34,167 nucleotides of DNA from Paraburkholderia sp. C35 (GTDB lineage: Bacteria > Pseudomonadota > Gammaproteobacteria > Burkholderiales > Burkholderiaceae): NCBI RefSeq assembly GCF_003121405.1, contig NZ_QBUY01000099.1:1-34167 (forward strand), written 5' to 3'. Below, piece by piece: positions 6,520 to 13,986 of this stretch. Position 1 is the stretch's first letter, and every line of letters begins with the position of its first letter. Made by a program: the position numbers and the translations under genes. The notes under the pieces are model-generated. The model saw only the letters and a list, made by a program, of their open reading frames with translations. It was not told the origin of the DNA and made no database searches.

Positions 6520-7707
6520 CTAACGCGCTGGCCACTTCCATGCGGGCAGATCGCGGGAATCGGCATCGGCGATTCGCGTCGCGCCCAGCTGCTTTTCCAG
6601 CACCACGGATTCGCTGCCCTCTTCGCGCTCCAGCGCGGCGATAAGACGGGCCGCGTGCGACACGACAATCACCTGCGAGCGCAACGACGCCCGCGCGATC
6701 AGACGTGCGAGCGCCGGCAGCAGATCGGGATGCAGGCTGGTCTCGGGTTCGTTCAGCACGAGAAGCGCGGGCGGACGCGGCGTGAGCAGCGCCGCGACCA
6801 GCAGCAGATAGCGCAGCGTACCGTCGGACAGTTCCGCGCCCTTCAGCGCGCGCAGCAAGCCATGCTGATGCATCGTCACCTCGAAGCGCCCTTCGAGGTT
6901 GGTAATCGAGACACGCGAGCCGGGAAAGGCATCGTCGATTGCGCTATCGAGCGCACTCGCGTCGCCGATCTCACGGATGGTCTGCAAGGCTGCCGCGAGG
7001 TCCGCGCCGTCATCACCGAGCACGGGCGTATGCGTGCCGATCTGCGGCAAGCGCACGGGCGATTCGGCGTCCGTTCTGAAATGATCGTAGAAGCGCCAGG
7101 AGCGGATCTGCTCGCGGACGGCGATCATCTCCGGCGCACTACGCGGATCGGAAAACTCCGTCATCATGCTGTCGAAACTGGCGACCGCATGCGGAATGGT
7201 CTGCCACTCGCCGTCGTCGCCGCGCGTACGGATCGATGCGCCGTGCCGGTCGACCAGCATGGCCGACGGACGCAGCACAGGACCGCTCCAGATGCATTCG
7301 CGCTTGATGACGGGATCGAGCCCGAACTGCGTTTCGCCGGGAATGGGCAGACCGAGATCGATGGCATAGCCGAATTCGTCGCCTGCGAAGCCGAGCCGCA
7401 GATTGACGGGCTCGGCGCGCCGCGTGCCCTGCACAGGCATGTCGCCCGCGAGCATGGCGCGGGAAAAGCGCTCAGGGCCGGCCCACAGCGTGGATTGCAG
7501 GCCGCCTTCGCGCGCCAGCGACGGAATCACGCCGCCGCGAGCGGTGACAGCCAGCAGCCGCAACGCGCGATACACGCTCGACTTGCCGCTGCCGTTCGCG
7601 CCCGTGATCACGTTCAGGCGCGCGAGCGGCACGATCAGATCGCGCAGCGAACGATAGTTGGCGATAGCGAGCGCGCTCAGCATAAGCGGGCCGATCGACG
7701 GGTGCAT
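6520..7707 (-). CDS. RecF-like AAA family ATPase (COG4637-like)
   Basis: The 395-residue protein is a compact SMC/RecF-type ATPase. It opens with LSALAIANYRSLRDL, the typical first strand of this group, then a Walker A loop GANGSGKSS. Near the C-terminus come an ABC-like signature (ELSDGTLRY), a Walker B strand LLVLNEPETSLHP and a switch His in VIVVSHAARL. The Walker B aspartate is Asn (LNEPE), which I recall as usual in this subgroup. There is no long coiled coil and no TOPRIM nuclease domain, so it is not an OLD-type nuclease. The function is unknown. The ATG at 7707 has an AGGCGG-like site 6 bases upstream; ATG 7683 is an alternative. It follows otsA by 52 bases and is probably co-transcribed. 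Confidence 0.82.
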   Translation of the reverse strand: MHPSIGPLMLSALAIANYRSLRDLIVPLARLNVITGANGSGKSSVYRALRLLAVTARGGVIPSLAREGGLQSTLWAGPERFSRAMLAGDMPVQGTRRAEPVNLRLGFAGDEFGYAIDLGLPIPGETQFGLDPVIKRECIWSGPVLRPSAMLVDRHGASIRTRGDDGEWQTIPHAVASFDSMMTEFSDPRSAPEMIAVREQIRSWRFYDHFRTDAESPVRLPQIGTHTPVLGDDGADLAAALQTIREIGDASALDSAIDDAFPGSRVSITNLEGRFEVTMHQHGLLRALKGAELSDGTLRYLLLVAALLTPRPPALLVLNEPETSLHPDLLPALARLIARASLRSQVIVVSHAARLIAALEREEGSESVVLEKQLGATRIADADSRDLPAWKWPAR

Positions 7708-7759
7708 GAACCGCCTGCGTGCGGATTGCTTTGGATCGCAAACGAATATCCCAGCCGCA

Positions 7760-9205
7760 TCAAGCGCGCCCCGCTTTCTTCGCCTGCGGCCGCGTGGCGG
7801 CGGCGCCATCCGGCGCCGGGGCCTGCAGCGGCACGCTGCGCAGATCACGCAGGAACGAATCGCGCCATACGCCGAGATCGTTCTTGCGCAACGCTTCCAT
7901 ATCGATTTCGTGACGCCGCTTGCGTTCGTCCAGCGGCATGGACAGCGCCCGTTGCAGTGCCTCGCACATGCCAATCGAATCGTGAGGATTCACGATCAAC
8001 GCGCCTTCCAGTTCCGCCGCCGCACCCGCGAACATCGACAGCACCAGCACGCCCGGATCGTCGGGATTCTGGGCTGCGACATATTCCTTCGCGACGAGAT
8101 TCATGCCGTCGTGCAAGGGCGTGACAAACCCAACCTGCGACTCGCGAAACAGCGACATCAGTTTCCAGCGGTCGTATTGCTGGTTGAGATAACGGATGGG
8201 CGTGTAGTCCAGCCCCGAGTATTTGCCGTTGATGCGCCCTGCCTCGTATTCGAGTTGCTGACGAATATCCTGGTAAGTCGTGACGTCGGAACGCGTGGGC
8301 GGCGCAATCTGCACGAGTGTGACGTCGCCGCGCCATTCGGGCGAGCGCTCCAGCAGCGCCTCGAACGCGCGAAAGCGCTCGACCAGCCCCTTCGAATAGT
8401 CGAGCCGGTCCACGCTCATGATCAGCTTGCGTCCCTCCAGGCTCTGCTTCAGGTCGAGCACGTGCTGACGGCTTTCGTAACGCTTCGCCTGATCGGCGAT
8501 GTCGTCGGGAAACACGCCGATCCGGTACACGCCCGTGCGCAGCTTCCGGCCGAACGCTTCCGCGTGCCCCTCGTCCGACACCGTGCCGCGCGCGTGCCGG
8601 CGCAGATAGTCGTGGAACGCCTGCTCGTCGTTGTCCGTCTGGAAGCCCAGCAGGTCATAGCAGCACAAGGACTTCACCAGTTCTTCGTGCGGCGGGATAT
8701 TCAGCAGAATTTGCGGCGACGGAAACGGAATGTGCAGGAAAAAGCCGATGCGGTTCTTGATGCCTTCAGCGCGCAGCGCTTCGGCGAACGGAATCAGGTG
8801 GTAGTCGTGTACCCAGATGACGTCGTCGGGCTTCAGCAGCTTGATGAGCTTGTGTGCGAGCCAGGCATTGACCCGACGATAGCCTGCATATTCCTCGCGT
8901 TCATAGCGCGCGAGATCGTTGCGATAGTGGAAGACGGGCCACAGCGTCGCGTTCGAGAAGCCGCGGTAGTACTGGTCGTAGTCCTTGCGGGTGAGGCCCG
9001 TGGTCGCGAAGGTGACGGTGCCGTCCTGTTCGAGCGTCGGCCCGGCGTTCGCGACGGTTTCGCTGACTACATCTCCGCTCCATCCGAACCAGACGCCGCC
9101 TGCGTCTTTCAACGCGCCGAACACGCCGACCGCGAGGCCGCCCGCCGACCCTTTGGTTTCCGTCGGCGTTGCCACGCGATTCGACACGACGATCAGTCGG
9201 CCCAT
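7760..9205 (-). CDS. otsA: Trehalose-6-phosphate synthase
   Basis: The 481-residue GT20 enzyme makes trehalose-6-phosphate from UDP-glucose and glucose-6-phosphate in the cytoplasm. Signature segments in order are LIVVSNRVA, KGSAGGLAVG (substrate loop), WFGWSG, WVHDYHLIPFAEALR, FFLHIPFPSPQI, MSVDRLDYSKGL (phosphate-binding Arg and Lys) and TPLHDGMNLVAKEYVAAQ (nucleotide-sugar site with the conserved Asp-Gly-Met-Asn). The length fits the family. I chose ATG 9205 because GGAGGG lies 7 bases upstream and the protein then begins at its first beta strand; ATG 9229 would add eight residues without a ribosome site. No otsB phosphatase gene is visible within the window. Trehalose made here would protect against osmotic and desiccation stress. 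A short palindrome lies upstream at 9299-9312. Confidence 0.95.
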   Translation of the reverse strand: MGRLIVVSNRVATPTETKGSAGGLAVGVFGALKDAGGVWFGWSGDVVSETVANAGPTLEQDGTVTFATTGLTRKDYDQYYRGFSNATLWPVFHYRNDLARYEREEYAGYRRVNAWLAHKLIKLLKPDDVIWVHDYHLIPFAEALRAEGIKNRIGFFLHIPFPSPQILLNIPPHEELVKSLCCYDLLGFQTDNDEQAFHDYLRRHARGTVSDEGHAEAFGRKLRTGVYRIGVFPDDIADQAKRYESRQHVLDLKQSLEGRKLIMSVDRLDYSKGLVERFRAFEALLERSPEWRGDVTLVQIAPPTRSDVTTYQDIRQQLEYEAGRINGKYSGLDYTPIRYLNQQYDRWKLMSLFRESQVGFVTPLHDGMNLVAKEYVAAQNPDDPGVLVLSMFAGAAAELEGALIVNPHDSIGMCEALQRALSMPLDERKRRHEIDMEALRKNDLGVWRDSFLRDLRSVPLQAPAPDGAAATRPQAKKAGRA

Positions 9206-9298
9206 GTTGCTGTCCCTCCGCTTTGTCATCGCGCCTGGCCTGCGATGGCCGGCGCGCGTTGTTCAGTGCTGGTTCGACTGCGGTTGCGCCCGATCAGT

Positions 9299-9312
9299 TG
9301 CACATTTGTGCA
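9299..9312. promoter_or_regulatory. Palindrome upstream of otsA
   Basis: TGCACA (9299-9304) and TGTGCA (9307-9312) form a 14-base dyad with a TT centre, about 95 bases upstream of the otsA start (minus strand). The length and spacing suit a dimeric regulator such as a MarR- or LysR-type protein. No regulator gene lies next to it, so the assignment is speculative. Confidence 0.25.
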
Positions 9313-9435
9313 GATCCGGACGGTATAGGCTGAATCACCGACGCAAGAATGGCGCCAGAATGGGAAGGTTCAGGCCAGGTGCGGCCAGGCCAATCATGGC
9401 CAGCACGTGGACACAAAGCCGGAGAAAAGCGGAAA

Positions 9436-9466
9436 ACGCGCGCCGGGCGGAAAGCCCGGCGCGCGT
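9436..9466 (-). terminator. Terminator of the Rap1a-like gene
   Basis: The arms ACGCGCGCCGGGC (9436-9448) and GCCCGGCGCGCGT (9454-9466) are perfectly complementary over 13 bases around GGAAA. On the minus strand the stem is followed by a TTTTCC run. It lies 38 bases past the stop of the Rap1a-like gene. Confidence 0.8.
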
Positions 9467-9504
9467 CGAATGAAACATCGGACCGGCTGAAAGCGGAGCG
9501 CCGC

Positions 9505-9861
9505 TCAGCTACCCGATTTGCAGGGGAACGCCTTGCCCAGTCCCAGCGAAATGGCCGTGCTGGCGTTGTAGCCCGCCACGTTCGGATTGTCGGCGATGTA
9601 TTTGCGCACCGCGTCCGTCAGTTGCTGCGAGCGCGCGTCGGGCGGCAGGCAGAAATACTGGCCGACACGCGGGCCGGTCGTGCCGCCGATCGCGTCGATG
9701 GTGTTGAAAACGCCGTCCGCGGCGCCTTCGATATAGGCTGCACACGCACTACGCGACGCAACGTCGGTTTTCGTGCACAGCTTGTTGAGGTCGCCCCCCG
9801 TGAACGCGGCAGCCGTCAACGGCACAGCAAGCGCGCTGGCGCAAATCAAAACCCGCAGCAT
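9505..9861 (-). CDS. Rap1a/Tai-like secreted protein
   Basis: The 118-residue product starts with a signal peptide (MLRVLICASALAVPLTAAA) and is probably periplasmic. The mature part resembles the Rap1a/Tai domain: an early Cys in NKLCTK, the CAAYIEGAADGVF helix, a YFCLPPDARSQQL segment, then VRKYIADNP and a final AFPC cysteine. Four cysteines could make two disulfides. Rap1a was defined as a type VI secretion immunity protein in Serratia, but most homologues are orphan housekeeping-like proteins. No effector or type VI gene is present here, so I do not call it an immunity gene. ATG 9861 has AGGAAGG 7 bases upstream. It has its own strong terminator. Confidence 0.8.
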   Translation of the reverse strand: MLRVLICASALAVPLTAAAFTGGDLNKLCTKTDVASRSACAAYIEGAADGVFNTIDAIGGTTGPRVGQYFCLPPDARSQQLTDAVRKYIADNPNVAGYNASTAISLGLGKAFPCKSGS

Positions 9862-9953
9862 GTTTTTTCCTTCCTGGTGTAAGCCCTGAACGGCGAACGG
9901 CATTCGACGGTCTTTGCCGCGCGATCTTTTACCGCCCGTTCCGGCTGCAATTC

Positions 9954-9975
9954 GGGCGCGTGGTGACCCGCGCCC
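9954..9975 (-). terminator. Weak stem-loop after the ankyrin gene
   Basis: GGGCGCG (9954-9960) and CGCGCCC (9969-9975) pair around an 8-base loop just past the ankyrin-gene stop. There is no U-tract on the minus strand, so it may act only as a 3'-end stabiliser. Confidence 0.3.
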
Positions 9976-9981
9976 AGGCTG

Positions 9982-10743
9982 CTATTTTGCACTGTTTTGC
10001 GGCGTTGCTGGGGCGCCTGCGGGTGCCTGTTTTTGCATTTGCTGCATCCGTGCCGTCAGCCCGTCGACGACGTCGGGTTCCTTGTACTGCCTGGCGAAAT
10101 CGAGCGCCGTCAGGCCAAGCTGGTTTTTCACGTTCAGGTCCGCGCCACTGTCGAGCAGCAGCTTGACGGTCGAGACATGGCCGCCGCGCGCCGCCATCAT
10201 CAGCGGCGTGGTGCCGTTGGGCGAACCGGTGTCGATATAGGCGTCGTGATCGAGCAGCAGCTTGACGATATCGTCGTTGCCGTTCGCGGCCGCGTAGTGC
10301 AGCGGCGCCCAGCCCTTCTTGTTGACCTCGGCGTCTTTGGCGATCAATTGTTTGACGATCTCGATGTCGCCGTTCAGCGCGGCCATCATCATCGCGTTTT
10401 CACCGGCCTTGTCGAGAATTTCGATGTCGGTCTTCAGATTCGCGATCAGCGCCGCGACCACCTGATCGGACTTTTCGCGCGCGGCGATCACCAGCAGCGG
10501 GATGCCCTGGTTATCGGTCATGTTCGGGTCCATGCCGTTCGCCAGCTGCTTTTTCACTTCCTTCACGTCATCGAACTTGACGGCCTTGATCATTGTGTCG
10601 GCGGGCGCGGCGTGGGCAGGCAGCGCACCGAGCGTGGCGAAAGCGACACCGGCGGCCAGCGTCAGTTTCGCCAGTCCGCGGCGCAGGTCGACAGCGCGCA
10701 CGGGCGTGGCGCGATCATGGCCCTCGATCATGTATTTTTTCAT
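9982..10743 (-). CDS. Exported ankyrin-repeat protein
   Basis: The 253-residue protein has a long basic N-region and a hydrophobic core ending in LGALPAHAAP, so it is probably exported to the periplasm. At least four ankyrin repeats follow. The clearest are GWAPLHYAAANGNDDIVKLL, GTTPLMMAARGGHVSTVKLL and GLTALDFARQYKEPDVVDGL, with a diverged pair before them (NQGIPLLVIAAREKS and GENAMMMAALNGDIEIVKQL). The C-terminus is Gln/Ala/Pro-rich. Ankyrin repeats bind proteins; the partner is unknown. The start at 10743 has no strong ribosome site; the nearest purine-rich sequence is GGATAGGG, about 25 bases upstream. It lies 51 bases after tatD on the same strand and is probably the last gene of the mltG unit. 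Confidence 0.88.
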   Translation of the reverse strand: MKKYMIEGHDRATPVRAVDLRRGLAKLTLAAGVAFATLGALPAHAAPADTMIKAVKFDDVKEVKKQLANGMDPNMTDNQGIPLLVIAAREKSDQVVAALIANLKTDIEILDKAGENAMMMAALNGDIEIVKQLIAKDAEVNKKGWAPLHYAAANGNDDIVKLLLDHDAYIDTGSPNGTTPLMMAARGGHVSTVKLLLDSGADLNVKNQLGLTALDFARQYKEPDVVDGLTARMQQMQKQAPAGAPATPQNSAK

Positions 10744-10794
10744 ATATTACTTTAGGAAACTTCCCTATCCTTTTGATACTACGTAATTTTTTCT

Positions 10795-11586
10795 TCAGGC
10801 GCCTACCGGCGCCGGAATCTTGAACAGCCGGAAAAAGTTCTCGCTCGTCGCTGCGGCGAGCGCTTCGTCCGGCATCTCGCGCTGCTGCGCGATGAAGCGT
10901 CCGACATAACTGACGTACGCAGGTTCATTCGGCTTGCCACGATACGGCACGGGCGCGAGGTACGGCGAGTCGGTTTCGATCAGCAGACGGTCGAGCGGCA
11001 CGCGGCGCGCGACGTCCTGCACGTCGGTCGCGCTCTTGAACGTGACGATGCCCGACAGCGAAATGTAGAAGTTCTGCGCGAGCGCCTGCTCGGCGACATC
11101 CCACGGTTCGGTAAAGCAGTGCATCACGCCGCCCGGCTCGCCCGCGCGTTCCTCTGCCATGATCCGCAGCGTATCCGCCGACGACGCCCGCGTATGGATG
11201 ATCAGCGGCTTGCCCGTCTGGTGCGCGGCACGGATATGCACGCGAAAGCGCTCGCGTTGCCATTCCATATCGTCGATCGAGCGGCCTTCCAGCCGGTAGT
11301 AGTCGAGTCCCGTCTCGCCGATTGCGACCACCTTCGGATGCTGCGCCAGTTCGACCAGTTCGGCGACGCTCGGCTCGCGGGCGTCCTCGTGATCCGGATG
11401 GACGCCGACCGACGCAAACACGTTGTCGTACGAACGCGCGATGTCCAGCACGGACGGCAGCGTTTCGAAATCGACGGAGACGCACAGCGCGTGCGTGACC
11501 GAATGCGAGCGCATGTTTTCGAGCACTTGCGGCAGACGGTCGCCGAGTCCTTCGAAGTTGATATGGCAGTGGGAGTCGACAAACAT
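10795..11586 (-). CDS. tatD: TatD-family metal-dependent hydrolase (DNase)
   Basis: The 263-residue protein is a TIM-barrel amidohydrolase of the TatD/YcfH group. Metal ligands are visible: DSHCHIN at the start (two His), Glu in AIGETGLDYYR, His in PLIIHTRAS, His in VMHCFTE and Asp in LIETDSPYLAPVPYRGKPNEP. The family shows metal-dependent 3'-5' nuclease activity and is linked to DNA repair. ATG 11586 has CAGGA about 7 bases upstream. The gene is placed as in many proteobacteria, downstream of holB, with a GNAT gene in between. Confidence 0.93.
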   Translation of the reverse strand: MFVDSHCHINFEGLGDRLPQVLENMRSHSVTHALCVSVDFETLPSVLDIARSYDNVFASVGVHPDHEDAREPSVAELVELAQHPKVVAIGETGLDYYRLEGRSIDDMEWQRERFRVHIRAAHQTGKPLIIHTRASSADTLRIMAEERAGEPGGVMHCFTEPWDVAEQALAQNFYISLSGIVTFKSATDVQDVARRVPLDRLLIETDSPYLAPVPYRGKPNEPAYVSYVGRFIAQQREMPDEALAAATSENFFRLFKIPAPVGA

Positions 11587-11643
11587 GATGAAGTCCTGCG
11601 AAAAATCCGATAACCGATAACGATAGATATTGGCCTGCTGGGC

Positions 11644-12150
11644 CTACAGCGTGCCGTCCAGACGCTTGCCGAGAATCACCAGATCGCGCTCGACGCCATC
11701 CAGCACCGCGACGCGCGGCAGCGTGCCCCAGGCCGTGAAGCCAAATCCCTCGAAAAGCCGCACACTCGGCTCATTGTGGCCGAATACGAAGCCGAGCACC
11801 GTGTCGATGCCGAGTTTCGGCGCGGCGTCCAGCGCGGCCGTCAGCAGTTTCCTGCCCAAACCCTTGCCGCGCGCCGCTTCGTCCAGATAAATGCTGACTT
11901 CGGACGTGCGGTGATAAGCCGGACGGCCGTAGAAATCAGAAAAACTCAGCCACGCGATCACGCGACCCTGGTCTTCGACCACCCACAGCGGACGCTTCTC
12001 AGGACCATGCGCGGCGAACCACGCGCGGCGGCTATCGACGCTGACAGGTTCTGTATCAGCCGTGACCTGCCGCGACGGCACCGTCGAGTTATAGATCGCG
12101 ACGATCGCGGGAAGATCGTCGAGCGTGGCGTCGCGGTACTGAAAAGTCAT
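11644..12150 (-). CDS. GNAT N-acetyltransferase, phosphinothricin-acetyltransferase-like
   Basis: The 168-residue protein is a single GNAT domain. It opens with YRDATLDDLPAIVAIYNSTV, typical of the Pat/Bar/YncA branch. The acetyl-CoA pyrophosphate loop is seen in EAARGKGLGRKLLTAAL, and the C-terminal substrate half has GFVFGHNEPSVRLFEGFGF followed by WGTLPRVAVLDGVERDLVILG. Known members acetylate small amines such as phosphinothricin or methionine sulfone; the actual substrate is not known. I chose ATG 12150 because the family motif starts immediately; the frame is open further upstream but reads into holB territory. The ribosome site is weak. It lies 62 bases after holB and 57 before tatD, so it is probably part of the mltG-tmk-holB-tatD unit. 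Confidence 0.88.
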   Translation of the reverse strand: MTFQYRDATLDDLPAIVAIYNSTVPSRQVTADTEPVSVDSRRAWFAAHGPEKRPLWVVEDQGRVIAWLSFSDFYGRPAYHRTSEVSIYLDEAARGKGLGRKLLTAALDAAPKLGIDTVLGFVFGHNEPSVRLFEGFGFTAWGTLPRVAVLDGVERDLVILGKRLDGTL

Positions 12151-12212
12151 GTCGATGTTCGTGGTCAATGGGATGAAACAGTGTGGCTTCGAGTGTTGCC
12201 TCAGGCGCAGCG

Positions 12213-13271
12213 CTACTGGCCAAACAGATCGCGATAGCCGAGAAACAGTTCTTCGAACACGAGGCGTGCGTTGAGTGGATGGTTTTCGACCGCGCGCTGC
12301 CGCGTGACCAAACGCGCGAAACGCGCGAACGCGTTGGCATCGGCCTGTGACGCGCAACGCGTCAGTGCCGCCGATGCCGCCGGGAAATAGCGCGGCGTGC
12401 CCGCCGCGCCCACCGTGGCCTGCGCCAGCAGATCGTACATCCAGCGTTGCAGCCAGCCGAGCACGAGCGGCACGGGCAGTTTCTGCAGCGTCTCGCCACA
12501 GGCGAACGCATCGCACTTCGCACCGGCTGCCAGCTGTTTCAGGGTCCAGTCGCGCAGCGGACGGTTTTCGTCGCTGGCAAGCGCCAGGGCGGCGAGCGGC
12601 GCGCCGCCCGCTTCCGCGAGCAGGCCCGGCGCGTCGTCGACGCCTTGCTGCGCAAGCCACGCCGTCGAGGCTTGCGGCGACGGCATCGCCAGCGGCCACT
12701 GGCGGCACCGGCTGATGATGGTCGGCAGCAAGCGGTCGATGCGCGCCGACACCAGCAGGAACACGACGCCCGCAGGCGGTTCTTCGAGCGTTTTCAGCAG
12801 CGCGTTGGCAGCGGCGACGTTCAGCGCCTCGGCGGGATACAGCACGACGACGCGCATGCCGCCGCGATGCGAACCGACTCCGCAGAAGTCCAGCAGCGCT
12901 CGCACCTGCTCGATCTTGATTTCCTTGCTGGGCGTGCGCGTCTTCTTGCCGCCTTCGTCGGCGTCGGCCTTGTCTTTTTCGGCCTTTTCATCGGTGGCGG
13001 CGCTGGTGAAACCGGCCTCCGACGCGAGTGCTTCCGGCAGCACGATCCGGTAGTCCGGATGATTGCCCTGCGTGAACCACGTGCACGCAGCGCATTTGCC
13101 GCAAGGCTGGCCATCGGGCAACGCCGATTCGCACAACAGACCTTGCGCCAGATGCTGGGCGAAACGCAGCTTGCCGATGCCGGCCTGCCCGTGAAGCAGC
13201 AGCGCATGCGGCCAATGGGCACGCAACTGCTGCAGACGGTTCCAGTCTTCGGTTTGCCACGGATAAATCAT
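12213..13271 (-). CDS. holB: DNA polymerase III subunit delta'
   Basis: The 352-residue delta' subunit is a non-ring-opening part of the clamp loader that places the beta clamp on DNA. It shows WPHALLLHGQAGIGKLRFAQ, a P-loop-like element at residues 28-34, a zinc module from Cys47, Cys57, Cys60 and Cys63, ALLKTLEEPP in sensor position and the SRC motif (IISRCRQW) that supplies the arginine finger. An insertion of about 30 charged residues (DEKAEKDKADADEGGKKTR) lies between the zinc module and the IKIEQVRALLDF helix; a hydrophilic insert here is not unusual in Burkholderiales. The ATG at 13271 has a weak ribosome site. It follows tmk after an unusual AT-rich 94-base gap. Confidence 0.94.
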   Translation of the reverse strand: MIYPWQTEDWNRLQQLRAHWPHALLLHGQAGIGKLRFAQHLAQGLLCESALPDGQPCGKCAACTWFTQGNHPDYRIVLPEALASEAGFTSAATDEKAEKDKADADEGGKKTRTPSKEIKIEQVRALLDFCGVGSHRGGMRVVVLYPAEALNVAAANALLKTLEEPPAGVVFLLVSARIDRLLPTIISRCRQWPLAMPSPQASTAWLAQQGVDDAPGLLAEAGGAPLAALALASDENRPLRDWTLKQLAAGAKCDAFACGETLQKLPVPLVLGWLQRWMYDLLAQATVGAAGTPRYFPAASAALTRCASQADANAFARFARLVTRQRAVENHPLNARLVFEELFLGYRDLFGQ

Positions 13272-13365
13272 CGTTTGTCTTTTAATTCAATAGGTTGAAG
13301 GTAACTGTCGATGTATTGGCTGAGCGTCGTCGAATGATATGCATTCGACTTATATCAACGATAAA
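13272..13365. other. AT-rich spacer with hairpin between tmk and holB
   Basis: This 94-base gap inside the operon is visibly A+T-richer than the genes around it. It holds a perfect 8-base-arm hairpin, GTCGAATG (13329-13336) and CATTCGAC (13342-13349), around ATATG. It has no U-tract, so it is not a terminator. It may be an RNA-processing or mRNA-stability element, or an operator for an internal holB promoter. Confidence 0.45.
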
Positions 13366-13986
13366 TCAAAGAGATACGATCAGTTCTTCAAGATGTTTCT
13401 GAATGTCGGCGATGCTCTGCGTCGAGTCGATGATATCGAACCGGTAAGGCGCTTCCTCGGCTCGGCGCAGATATTCGCTGCGCGTGCGCGTGAAAAACGC
13501 GTCCGATTCGCTCTCGAACCGGTCCGGCGCGCGCGCCGCGCTGCGACGTTCGCTCGCCGTGTCGGGCGGCACGTCGAACAGCACCGTCATGTCCGGCTGA
13601 AAACCGCCCTGCACCCAGCGTTCGAGCGTTTCCAGCTTGTCGCGCGGCCGGCCGCGGCCGCCGCCCTGATAGGCGAACGTGGCATCGGTGAAACGGTCGG
13701 ACAGCACCCAGTCGCCGCGCGCGAGCGCCGGCTCGATCACCTGCGCGAGATGCTCGCGGCGCGCCGCGAACATCAGCAGCGCCTCGGTTTCGAGATCCAT
13801 CGACTGGTGCAGCAGGATGTCGCGCAGCCCTTCGCCGAGTTTCGTGCCGCCCGGTTCGCGCGTCATGACCACGGAGCGGCCCAGCGGCGCGAGCTTCTGC
13901 TCCAGCCGGTCACGGAACCAGCTCAGGTGCGTGGTCTTGCCGGCGCCGTCGATGCCCTCGAATGTGATGAATTTTCCCCGAGCCAT
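13366..13986 (-). CDS. tmk: Thymidylate kinase
   Basis: The 206-residue enzyme phosphorylates dTMP to dTDP with ATP. Visible motifs are the P-loop FEGIDGAGKTT, the TREPGGTKLGE segment (nucleobase side), the SDRFTDATFAYQGGGRG motif that holds dTMP, and the Arg/Glu-rich LID around ESESDAFFTRTRSEYLRR. The P-loop lacks the extra Arg of human-type enzymes, and the LID carries basic residues, as in bacterial type II. Two ATGs are adjacent. I chose 13986 because AGG lies 6 bases before it and MARGKFITFEG is the usual Burkholderia start; ATG 13989 overlaps the mltG stop as ATGA. Translational coupling to mltG is likely. Confidence 0.95.
   Translation of the reverse strand: MARGKFITFEGIDGAGKTTHLSWFRDRLEQKLAPLGRSVVMTREPGGTKLGEGLRDILLHQSMDLETEALLMFAARREHLAQVIEPALARGDWVLSDRFTDATFAYQGGGRGRPRDKLETLERWVQGGFQPDMTVLFDVPPDTASERRSAARAPDRFESESDAFFTRTRSEYLRRAEEAPYRFDIIDSTQSIADIQKHLEELIVSL

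Noticed and set aside
9505..9861. Reading the Rap1a-like gene as part of a toxin-immunity pair
   Set aside because: No effector, secretion or toxin gene lies next to it and it has its own terminator.
10752..10764. A 13-base match, TTAGGAAACTTCC, also found at 33138-33150
   Set aside because: One copy is a ribosome-site region and the other a leader; the shared core is an SD-like palindrome and two copies are not evidence for a motif.
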